Positions 5,766 to 11,650 of a stretch of DNA of 11,650 bases are shown piece by piece (position 1 is the first letter of the stretch; each line of letters starts with the position of its first letter). The DNA is from an uncultured Selenomonadales bacterium. Lineage in GTDB: Bacteria; Bacillota; Negativicutes; Selenomonadales; Selenomonadaceae. The stretch is taken from the NCBI GenBank assembly GCA_937915885.1, contig CALGGP010000003.1, forward strand, positions 1 through 11,650, read 5' to 3'. The notes beneath the pieces were generated by a model. It was not told the origin of the DNA. It saw only the letters and a list, made by a program, of their open reading frames with translations, and ran no database searches. A program made the translations under genes and the position numbers.

Positions 5766-7760
5766 GTGAAGTACTTGAAACGGTTTTTTGACGGATTGCA
5801 ACTCGACTTTCGGTTGTTCATATTCCTGCTGCTGCTGCTCGAAACATATCGGCTGATATTCATCGTGATGATGTCAAACTACATGGCGCCCGAAACCGCG
5901 TCGTCGGAGGTGGCGCTGGCACTCTTGACGGGCTTGCGATTGAGTTTGAAAACGGCTGGCGCCTTCACATTGCTGTCGCTGATCTTCGCGACGATCGCGG
6001 GGCTCGGATTCAAAATGCGGCTCGGGATCGGAGTGTTCGCGTCGTTCGTGCTGTCGATTTTATTTCAAGCGCGGTTCCCTTACTATCGAGAGTTTCAATC
6101 GACGTTCGGGCTCGAGGTGATTCACGGCATTCACGACGATCTCGGCTCGGTGCTGACGATGTTCTTTCAAAGCTACGGGCTGATCTGGCGATTGATCGTC
6201 GCCGTCCTGTTGACGATCGCCTGCATCGCGATCCTGAGCCGCATACTTTTGATCCGAACGGTGCCGTTGCCTTTATTTCGGACGCGCGCTCAAGAGATCG
6301 GATTTGCGGTCGCGCTGACGTTCGCGGTTTTTTTGAGCGGATTGTTCATTCGATTCGGAGGCTCGTTTACGTATTCGAGCGGGGTGAATTGGGAGAACGC
6401 GGGCGTGACGAGCGATTATTTTCTAAACGAGTGCATACTCGACGACGTTCAGGCGTTGTATCGAGCGCGGGCGGTTGAAAAACGCATGGAGGCGGGCGAC
6501 ATTTCGGGCGTCGACAAGGAAAAAATTTTGGAGTATGCGCGCGAGATCGCGGGGCATTCCGAGCTCGAATCGAATAATTTATCGGATTATCTCGAGCGAC
6601 GGACGGCGGGCAATCTGATCGATCAGCCGCAGCACATTTTTATAATTCTTGGGGAGAATTGGATGCAGTGGCCGATGCTCGGCAAGTATGATGATCTGCA
6701 TATCGCCGACGGGATCAAGTCGCTGATTGCGGAGGACAATTGCTATTACAGTCGGAACTTCCTGCCGAACGGCGATTTCACGTCGACGGCGATCACGGGT
6801 CTGGTGACGGGCTTGTCGGACGTCAACATTCGGGTCAACTATCAGCCGCGGACGTATGAAGAAATTTATCCGACGTCGATGGCGGAGCCGTTCAAGCGGT
6901 TGGGCTATGCGGTGGATTTTTGGTACGGAGGCGTGCCGTCGTGGGATAACATCAATCAGCTGGCGTTGGCGCAGGGCTTTGATCATTTCTACGGTTATCC
7001 GGATTTTCATGGAGCGAAGCAAAACACGTGGGGGACGACGGACAAAAATTTATTCAACGCGCTCGAGGATCATTTGGCGGAGGAGCCGCCGACGGTGCAT
7101 TTGATAATGACGACGAGCAATCACCCGCCGTATAATTTGAATTTGACACCGGAAGGATTCAACACGACGAAGGTACGCGAGGAAATATCGAAGTTCCCGA
7201 ACGTTGACAACGCCCAAGAGTTGGCGGTGGAGCTGGGGCATTATTGGTATATGGATTTGGCGGCGACGACGTTTGTGCGGAACGTGAGCGCGAAATATCC
7301 GAGCAGCCTGTTCGTAATCACGGGCGATCACGCGGTGCGGACCGATCCCGGCACTCGACCGACGCTGTTTGAGCATCAGAGTGTACCGTTCGTGTTGTAC
7401 GGCGCGGGCGTGGACAAAAAAATAATGTCGGCGGATGCGGTCGGAGGACACACATCGATAGTGCCGACATTGATAGAATTGATAGCGCCGAAGGATTTCG
7501 AGTATCGCTCGATAGCGCCGCCGCTGACGAAGAGCAACGGCGCGGGCTTCAACAATGAAGTTTACATCAGCGCGTCGACGATCGGGAAAATCGACAGCGA
7601 CACGGTAGAATTGCTGCCGACGTTGGCGTCGAAGGAGTTGCCGCAAATCAATATGACGGAGGAGCGGGAGAACGCTCAACATGTGGTGTCGGTGATGCGG
7701 ACGCTGTCTTGGCAGTTGCTCACCAACGGGACGGCGCTAAACTCGGCGGCGCCCTCATAA
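5766..7760 (+). CDS. LtaS/OpgB-like phosphoglycerol transferase (membrane sulfatase-fold enzyme)
   Basis: 664-aa protein with about five N-terminal transmembrane helices (roughly 14-38, 50-80, 86-102, 138-165, 178-195) and an extracytoplasmic alkaline-phosphatase/sulfatase-type domain from ~285. Such enzymes move phosphoglycerol or related head groups from phospholipid to a glycan or polymer. Seen: IFIILGENWM (291-300) with E297 where LtaS has its ESF metal ligand; NGDFTSTAI (335-343) with the catalytic Thr near 339; GLVTGL after it; and ITGDHAVR near 520, supplying the Asp-His metal ligands. The start is GTG 5766 with GGAGGG at 5755-5760. It follows the acyltransferase by 18 nt and converges on the nitrilase-family gene with 3 bp between stop codons. 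The true acceptor is unclear: in an LPS-bearing cell it may be core sugar, capsule or periplasmic glucan rather than lipoteichoic acid. Confidence 0.85.
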   Translation: MKYLKRFFDGLQLDFRLFIFLLLLLETYRLIFIVMMSNYMAPETASSEVALALLTGLRLSLKTAGAFTLLSLIFATIAGLGFKMRLGIGVFASFVLSILFQARFPYYREFQSTFGLEVIHGIHDDLGSVLTMFFQSYGLIWRLIVAVLLTIACIAILSRILLIRTVPLPLFRTRAQEIGFAVALTFAVFLSGLFIRFGGSFTYSSGVNWENAGVTSDYFLNECILDDVQALYRARAVEKRMEAGDISGVDKEKILEYAREIAGHSELESNNLSDYLERRTAGNLIDQPQHIFIILGENWMQWPMLGKYDDLHIADGIKSLIAEDNCYYSRNFLPNGDFTSTAITGLVTGLSDVNIRVNYQPRTYEEIYPTSMAEPFKRLGYAVDFWYGGVPSWDNINQLALAQGFDHFYGYPDFHGAKQNTWGTTDKNLFNALEDHLAEEPPTVHLIMTTSNHPPYNLNLTPEGFNTTKVREEISKFPNVDNAQELAVELGHYWYMDLAATTFVRNVSAKYPSSLFVITGDHAVRTDPGTRPTLFEHQSVPFVLYGAGVDKKIMSADAVGGHTSIVPTLIELIAPKDFEYRSIAPPLTKSNGAGFNNEVYISASTIGKIDSDTVELLPTLASKELPQINMTEERENAQHVVSVMRTLSWQLLTNGTALNSAAPS

Positions 7761-7763
7761 ATT

Positions 7764-8519
7764 TCAAACGTGGTCGAGATCGGAGTGACGGTCGGCAAAA
7801 ATTTTCATCGCCGAGCGTATTTTTTTTATGCGCTCGAGCTCAATCTCCACCGTCAGCACCGATTCTTCGGCGCCGCCTTCAATCAGCACTTCGCCCCACG
7901 GATCAATCATCATCGAATGCCCCGCCGAGTTGACTGCGCACACAAACATCTGATTTTCGATCGCCCGCACCCGATTGATCAGCTGCCAATGCTCCAGCCG
8001 TCGAAGTGACCACGCCGCCGCTACAAACAAAATTTCAACACCGTCGAGCGCCAACCTCCGACTCAACTCGGGAAATCGAATATCGTAGCAGACGATCGTC
8101 GAGCACTTCACTCCGTCGAGATCGAACGACGTCAATCGAGCGCCCGCCGTAAAAATTTTTTCTTCGCCCGCCATCGAAAACAAATGCGTTTTATCATACT
8201 CCGTGCGGAGCTGACCTTCGCGATCAAAAACATAATTTCGATTGAAAAACCGATCGCCGTCGCGAACGATCACCGTCCCGCCGACAATGTTCACTCCACC
8301 GTTCCGCGCGGAGCCCGATAAAAATTTTTTCGTCCGTTGCCCGTCGACGTCCGCATAATTTTCGATCGGCGTCGGATAATATCCCGTCGACCATAACTCC
8401 GGCATCACGATCACATCAGCCCGATTGTCGACCGCCCGCGCGATCAGCCGCGCCGCATGATCAAAATTCTCGTCGACCGCGCCCAATGTCGAGCGAAACT
8501 GCAACATCGACAGCCGCAT
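7764..8519 (-). CDS. carbon-nitrogen (nitrilase-superfamily) hydrolase, omega-amidase/YafV-like
   Basis: Cytosolic amidase-type hydrolase of 251 aa. The Glu-Lys-Cys triad is clear: E41 in MPELWSTGY, K110 in EYDKTHLF and C144 in TIVCYDIRFPEL. GEEKIF (118-123), AAWSLRRLEHW and ENQMFVCAVN are typical of the YafV/Nit2-like branch that hydrolyses alpha-keto-amides such as 2-oxoglutaramate; substrate is inferred from resemblance. The upstream nagZ stop codon (8524-8522) lies just ahead of ATG 8519, and GGGGCGG precedes it. A TTG at 8525 overlaps that stop codon and could also be used, adding two residues. The arrangement suggests translational coupling with nagZ. No terminator is visible at its 3' end, where it converges on the phosphoglycerol transferase gene. 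Confidence 0.87.
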   Translation of the reverse strand: MRLSMLQFRSTLGAVDENFDHAARLIARAVDNRADVIVMPELWSTGYYPTPIENYADVDGQRTKKFLSGSARNGGVNIVGGTVIVRDGDRFFNRNYVFDREGQLRTEYDKTHLFSMAGEEKIFTAGARLTSFDLDGVKCSTIVCYDIRFPELSRRLALDGVEILFVAAAWSLRRLEHWQLINRVRAIENQMFVCAVNSAGHSMMIDPWGEVLIEGGAEESVLTVEIELERIKKIRSAMKIFADRHSDLDHV

Positions 8520-8521
8520 TT

Positions 8522-9658
8522 TCAATCCGCCCCGTCGATCGCAATATTATTCAACTTCGCGCGAAAAATCCGTCGCACCGATTGATCAATGCGCTCCTCC
8601 GAAATTTCGCCGCGCTTGACTGCCTCCAAAATCCCGAGATAAACATTCTGCTCGTGCGCGTATTCGTGACACACCAACGCTATATCCGCGCCCGCCTTAA
8701 TAGCCTTCACTCCGACCTCGCGGAATAAATTATGATTCGCCGCCGCCCCCATTTCAAGATCGTCCGTGACAATCACGCCGTCAAAGCCCATCTCGTTTCG
8801 CAACAGCCCCGTCAGCACTTCGCTCGAGAGGCTTGCCGAGTTGTCGGGATCGAGCGCGGGATATTTGATGTGCGTCGCCATCACCATAAACCGATCGTGC
8901 GGGTGATTGTCGATGACTTCTTTGAACGGCACCAGATCGATATCTTTGATCTCGTCGAGCGGCGCATCAATCGATGAAATCTCCTCGTGCGAATCGACCA
9001 CGCCGCGACCAATCCCGGGAAAATGTTTCAGGCAATAAATGATGCCGTTGTCCTCATAACTCCGCGCGGAAGCGTCAACAAAGGCGGCAACCGTCTGCGC
9101 GTCGGTGCCGAACGAGCGTTCATCGTCCTGAACGTCGGCGACCGGCGCAAAATTTACATTCACGCCGATCGAACGCAAAGTTTTGCAGGTGCGGTCGACG
9201 TAATTTTTTTCTGTGTCGAGCGAGCCGCTCAATCCGATCGATTGTTGGGAAGGCGCCGACTCGATCACATGTCCGAGCCTCGAAACGCGCCCGCCCTCTT
9301 CGTCGATTGCGATGAACAGCGGAACTTTTTCCTCCGATTGCAATTGAATGTGCTCGACGAGCCGCGCCGTTTGCTCGAGCGAATCAATGTTTCTCGAAAA
9401 CAAAATCACTCCGCCGAAATGAAATTGCCTCAACATATACAGCGAGTCCTCGTCGACGTCCGTCCCGTGGATTCCGATCATCACCATCTGCCCGATTTTT
9501 TCCGTCAGCGACATCGTCTTTAGAATTTCGTCGATCGGATCGGGCTTGTCAATCGTCGTCTCGACCCGCGCCGCCGAATCTGCCTCCGACTCTTGACTGC
9601 AACCGATCGACAGGAACGTCATTATAAAAAACAACACCGTCGAAAAAATTTTCCTCAT
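8522..9658 (-). CDS. nagZ: beta-N-acetylhexosaminidase, GH3 family, lipoprotein (NagZ-like)
   Basis: 378-aa glycoside hydrolase family 3 enzyme predicted to cleave N-acetylglucosamine from peptidoglycan fragments. The N-terminus MRKIFSTVLFFIMTFLSIGC is a lipoprotein signal with modified Cys20, so the enzyme is membrane-anchored outside the cytoplasm, unlike cytosolic enterobacterial NagZ. Seen: GGVILFSRN (82-90), AIDEEGGRV (117-125), KHFPGIGR (211-218) with D222-S-H224, the His-containing loop that acts in acid/base catalysis in this family, and VTDDLEMGA (297-305) holding the nucleophile Asp. ATG 9658 was chosen over in-frame starts up to 9673 because GGGAGG (plus-strand 9666-9671) is spaced 7 nt from it and the lipobox then sits at the usual distance. 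It has its own promoter (9709-9736) and runs into the nitrilase-family gene. Confidence 0.88.
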   Translation of the reverse strand: MRKIFSTVLFFIMTFLSIGCSQESEADSAARVETTIDKPDPIDEILKTMSLTEKIGQMVMIGIHGTDVDEDSLYMLRQFHFGGVILFSRNIDSLEQTARLVEHIQLQSEEKVPLFIAIDEEGGRVSRLGHVIESAPSQQSIGLSGSLDTEKNYVDRTCKTLRSIGVNVNFAPVADVQDDERSFGTDAQTVAAFVDASARSYEDNGIIYCLKHFPGIGRGVVDSHEEISSIDAPLDEIKDIDLVPFKEVIDNHPHDRFMVMATHIKYPALDPDNSASLSSEVLTGLLRNEMGFDGVIVTDDLEMGAAANHNLFREVGVKAIKAGADIALVCHEYAHEQNVYLGILEAVKRGEISEERIDQSVRRIFRAKLNNIAIDGAD

Positions 9659-9708
9659 CGTCGCGCCTCCCATTCATCAAAAAACCGTTTCAATTCCTCT
9701 CGAGCGCG

Positions 9709-9736
9709 ATCATATCATGCGCCCGCAAATTGTCAA
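9709..9736 (-). promoter_or_regulatory. promoter for nagZ (minus strand)
   Basis: Reading leftward: TTGACA (9736-9731), a 16-bp spacer, then TATGAT (9714-9709) preceded by TGA as an extended -10. The -35 abuts an A6T5 tract (9735-9745). It leaves about 45 nt of leader before ATG 9658 and diverges from the fba promoter. Confidence 0.72.
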
Positions 9737-9756
9737 AAAATTTTTCGTCGAAACGA

Positions 9757-9786
9757 TTGCATTTTGCCGCGCGCCTGTGATACAAT
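9757..9786 (+). promoter_or_regulatory. promoter for fba
   Basis: TTGCAT (9757-9762), an 18-bp spacer and TACAAT (9781-9786) with an extended TGA. The leader of about 55 nt contains a small palindrome CTCCCGGGAG (9818-9827) before a strong ribosome binding site. It is divergent from the nagZ promoter. Confidence 0.68.
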
Positions 9787-9837
9787 ATCGGCGTAAGTCA
9801 ATTGGGGGTGGCAACGCTCCCGGGAGTATTATATTTT

Positions 9838-9843
9838 AGGAGG
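9838..9843 (+). promoter_or_regulatory. AGGAGG ribosome binding site fixing the fba start
   Basis: AGGAGG is only 2 nt from an ATG at 9846 but 8 nt from the ATG at 9852, so the second is the likely start and the MH dipeptide of the longer frame is not made. Confidence 0.75.
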
Positions 9844-9851
9844 TAATGCAT

Positions 9852-10850
9852 ATGCCATTGATTACGACCAAAGCGATGTTTAAGAAGGCTCACGAGGGTC
9901 AGTTCGCTATCGGCGCGTTCAACGTCAACAACATGGAGATCGTCCAGGGAATTACCAACGCGGCTGCCGCGCTCAATTCGCCCGTCATTCTCCAGTGCTC
10001 CGCCGGCGCTCGCAAGTACGCCAACCATCAGTACCTCGTTCACCTCGTCAAGGCAGCTCTCGAAGTCAACGACATTCCGATCGCTCTGCATCTCGATCAC
10101 GGTCCGGATTTTGCAACCTGTAAGTCCTGCATCGACGGCGGCTTTACCTCCGTCATGTTCGACGGCTCGCACTATCCGTTCGCTGAGAACATCGAGAAGA
10201 CGAAAGAAGTCGTCGAATACGCGCATGCTCACGGCGTAATGGTCGAGGCTGAGCTCGGACAGCTCGCCGGTGTTGAGGACGATGTCAGCGTCGACGCCGA
10301 CAAAGCTCACTACACCAAACCCGAAGAGGTTGTCGAATTCGTCAGCAAGACCGGCTGCGATTCTCTTGCAATCGCCATCGGCACCAGCCACGGCGCATTC
10401 AAATTCACGCCGGAGCAGTGCACCCGCAATCCCGAGACCGGCGTTCTCGAGCCGCCCGAACTCCGTTTCGACATCCTTGCCGAGATCGAAAAACAAATCC
10501 CGGGCTTCCCGATCGTCCTCCACGGCGCGTCCTCGGTTATTCCGAAGTATGTCAAGATCATCAATGACAACGGCGGCGCGCTCAAAGACGCTGTCGGCAT
10601 CCCCGAGGCTCAGCTCCGCAAAGCCGCCAAGTCCGCAGTCTGCAAGATCAACGTCGACTCCGACCTCCGTCTTGCCATGACCGCCGGCATCCGCGAGCAC
10701 TTCAATCAGCATCCCGATCATTTCGATCCGCGTCAGTATCTTGCGCCGGCTCGCACCTACATTCAGGAGCTCGTCGAGCACAAGATTAAAGAAGTTCTCG
10801 GTTCCGACGGCAGCGCTCCCGCAATCATGGAGCTCGCAAAGACCTTGTAA
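9852..10850 (+). CDS. fba: fructose-1,6-bisphosphate aldolase, class II
   Basis: Zinc-dependent aldolase interconverting fructose-1,6-bisphosphate with dihydroxyacetone phosphate and glyceraldehyde-3-phosphate; cytosolic glycolysis and gluconeogenesis. 332 aa. Seen: GAFNVNNMEI (21-30), HLDHG with D82 as proton donor and H83 as zinc ligand, VMFDGSHYPF (101-110), VEAELGQLAG (131-140), IGTSHG with zinc ligand H180, VLHGASS with zinc ligand H224, and INVDSDLR around 260-270 binding phosphate. The sequence is full length. Codon choice differs from neighbours, with many C-ending codons (GTC, CTC, ATC, GAC), as expected of a highly expressed gene; the AAAAATTTT motif common elsewhere in the window is absent. 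It has its own promoter and terminator. Confidence 0.96.
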   Translation: MPLITTKAMFKKAHEGQFAIGAFNVNNMEIVQGITNAAAALNSPVILQCSAGARKYANHQYLVHLVKAALEVNDIPIALHLDHGPDFATCKSCIDGGFTSVMFDGSHYPFAENIEKTKEVVEYAHAHGVMVEAELGQLAGVEDDVSVDADKAHYTKPEEVVEFVSKTGCDSLAIAIGTSHGAFKFTPEQCTRNPETGVLEPPELRFDILAEIEKQIPGFPIVLHGASSVIPKYVKIINDNGGALKDAVGIPEAQLRKAAKSAVCKINVDSDLRLAMTAGIREHFNQHPDHFDPRQYLAPARTYIQELVEHKIKEVLGSDGSAPAIMELAKTL

Positions 10851-10889
10851 TTCAGAGCCTTTCGTACGAATCCTAAGGCGTAATCATAC

Positions 10890-10927
10890 AAAGGGGTTGT
10901 CGCAAAGAAATTTGCGGCAGCCCTTTT
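10890..10927 (+). terminator. intrinsic terminator of fba
   Basis: AAAGGG ... CGCAAA, loop GAAA, TTTGCG ... CCCTTT forms a long hairpin with one small internal mismatch region, followed by TTTT. It lies 40 nt past the fba stop codon. Its 3' arm contains the -35 hexamer proposed for kdsC. Confidence 0.82.
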
Positions 10928-10940
10928 AGCATGCTATAAT
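10912..10940 (+). promoter_or_regulatory. promoter for kdsC
   Basis: TTGCGG (10912-10917), a 17-bp spacer and a perfect TATAAT (10935-10940) with an extended TGC. The -35 lies inside the 3' arm of the fba terminator hairpin. The leader is about 25 nt, with GGAGGGG at 10957-10963 before the ATG. Confidence 0.75.
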
Positions 10941-10969
10941 CCTTTCAAAGCTCGAGCGGAGGGGTCGTC

Positions 10970-11512
10970 ATGATAAATTTGATGAGACGCGAATCGTTTG
11001 AACGCGCCAAAAAAGTTAAGCTGATCGTCATGGACGTTGACGGCGTGTTGACGGACGGCGGGATTTACATCGGCGAACAGGGCGAACTTTATAAACCATT
11101 CAATGTGCGCGACGGTTTAGGGATCAATATCGCGTTGCGGCTCGGATTTAAATTCGCGATCATCACCGGTCGCAAGTCGAAACAACTCGAAATTCGAGCG
11201 AAGGAGCTCGGCATTAACGACGTGTTTCAAGGCAAGATCGATAAGCGAAACGCTTACAACGATATCAAAGAAAAATTCGGTTTGACTGATGAGGAGATCG
11301 CTTACATCGGCGACGATCTGATCGACCTGCCGATTATGGCGCAAGTCGGATTTCCGGCAACCGTCGCCGACGCTCCGTCCGAAGTCAAAAATTATTCGTG
11401 CGTCGTCAGCGATTTGGGCGGAGGGCGCGGCGCCGTTCGAGAAGTGATCGAATTTATTTTGAAGGCGCAAGGGCTGTGGCAGGACATCGTCAACAGCTAT
11501 TTGATGTATTGA
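10970..11512 (+). CDS. kdsC: 3-deoxy-D-manno-octulosonate 8-phosphate phosphatase (KdsC)
   Basis: HAD-superfamily phosphatase (KdsC, subclass C0 without a cap) removing phosphate from Kdo-8-phosphate in LPS inner-core synthesis; family members are usually tetramers. 180 aa. Seen: motif I DVDGVLTDG (22-30) with nucleophile D22 and D24, motif II TGRKS (66-70), a Lys-containing stretch GKIDKR (88-93) and motif III GDDLIDLP (114-121) binding Mg2+. GGAGGGG at 10957-10963 supports ATG 10970. Together with rfaE2 and GT9 it indicates that the cell makes Kdo-containing LPS. The last ~45 codons are duplicated immediately downstream (11514-11650). This copy is complete and ends QDIVNSYLMY. Confidence 0.92.
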   Translation: MINLMRRESFERAKKVKLIVMDVDGVLTDGGIYIGEQGELYKPFNVRDGLGINIALRLGFKFAIITGRKSKQLEIRAKELGINDVFQGKIDKRNAYNDIKEKFGLTDEEIAYIGDDLIDLPIMAQVGFPATVADAPSEVKNYSCVVSDLGGGRGAVREVIEFILKAQGLWQDIVNSYLMY

Positions 11513-11513
11513 C

Positions 11514-11650
11514 TTCCCCGCGACGGTCGCCGACGCTCCGTCCGAAGTCAAAAATTATTCGTGCGTCGTGAGCGATTTGGGCGGCGGGCGCGGCGCCGTT
11601 CGAGAAGTGATCGAATTTATTTTGAAGGCGCAAGGGCTGTGGCAGGACAT
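11514..11650 (+). pseudogene. second, partial copy of the kdsC 3' end (truncated by the window)
   Basis: These 137 bases align without gaps to 11351-11487 (offset 163). I count 6 differences, all at third codon positions and all synonymous (Phe, Pro, Ala, Thr, Val, Gly codons). The copy starts abruptly at FPATV, has no start codon, and its frame is preceded by a TGA (11502-11504). It therefore descends from an allele that was under protein-level selection, not from decay of this copy. It is open to the window edge. Either a recombined fragment of a related kdsC or a strain-variant assembly join. Confidence 0.85.

Noticed and set aside
7745..7800. Bidirectional terminator between the convergent phosphoglycerol transferase and nitrilase-family genes
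   Set aside because: Only 3 bp separate the stop codons and no stable hairpin with a T-run could be drawn.
9798..10781. Long antisense open frame (327 codons) opposite fba
   Set aside because: A by-product of strong codon bias in the aldolase gene; no ribosome binding site or domain pattern.
1..11650. CRISPR array, tRNA or rRNA genes
   Set aside because: No regularly spaced repeats, and no cloverleaf or rRNA-like segment was seen on either strand.

Overview
The window suggests a diderm Firmicute, most likely a Negativicutes (Selenomonas-like) lineage. It combines LPS-core genes (single-domain heptose-1-phosphate adenylyltransferase rfaE2, a family 9 glycosyltransferase, Kdo-8-phosphate phosphatase kdsC) with Firmicute-style signals: AGGAGG ribosome binding sites, TTG/GTG starts, an LtaS-like phosphoglycerol transferase and IS200/IS605-type ends. 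The assignment is inference; no rRNA or other phylogenetic marker is present. TGA is an ordinary stop codon here.

Layout. 1-160: leader with two inverted repeats. 161-661: rfaE2, whose last ~11 codons are read out of an inserted repeat. 621-850: probable IS200/IS605-derived non-autonomous element or structured RNA. 866-1894: heptosyltransferase-like GT9. 1900-1914: a perfect (CCCA)3CCC tract, i.e. a G-quadruplex motif on the minus strand, at the edge of an accessory module. 1950-4574: a ubiquitin-like conjugation module with a decayed NYN-nuclease remnant (to 2342), a Ubl-E2 fusion (2323-3042), and a JAB/JAMM peptidase followed by a ThiF/E1-like adenylating enzyme (3106-4525). It closes with an intrinsic terminator. 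4589-7760: a promoter, then an acyltransferase-3 membrane protein and an LtaS/OpgB-type phosphoglycerol transferase, a two-gene operon for modifying an envelope polymer. 7764-9658 (minus): nagZ-type lipoprotein glycosidase and a translationally coupled nitrilase-family hydrolase. 9757-10927: promoter, class II fructose-bisphosphate aldolase and terminator. 10912-11512: promoter and kdsC. 11514-11650: a second partial copy of the kdsC 3' end.

The main point of interest is the ubiquitin-like module. The E2 domain keeps a YP motif and a C-x7-W-x-P active-site layout (Cys197). The JAB keeps H-x-H...S-x-x-D, and the E1 keeps GxGGxGS, D-x-D, N-x-N-R and two CxxC zinc motifs. JAB and E1 lie in different frames. 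They join exactly at an A8 run (3653-3660) where a -1 shift would make one JAB-E1 fusion of ~473 aa; a second -1-type discontinuity lies near the JAB start (3130-3140). The locus is therefore either decaying, an assembly with homopolymer deletions, or a genuine frameshift/transcriptional-slippage product. The NYN remnant lacks its N-terminal third, which favours decay for at least that gene.

How the genes work together: rfaE2, GT9 and kdsC belong to LPS inner-core synthesis; the acyltransferase and phosphoglycerol transferase probably decorate a surface polymer; nagZ recycles or trims peptidoglycan; fba is central glycolysis. The ubiquitin-like module is unrelated cargo lodged among envelope genes.
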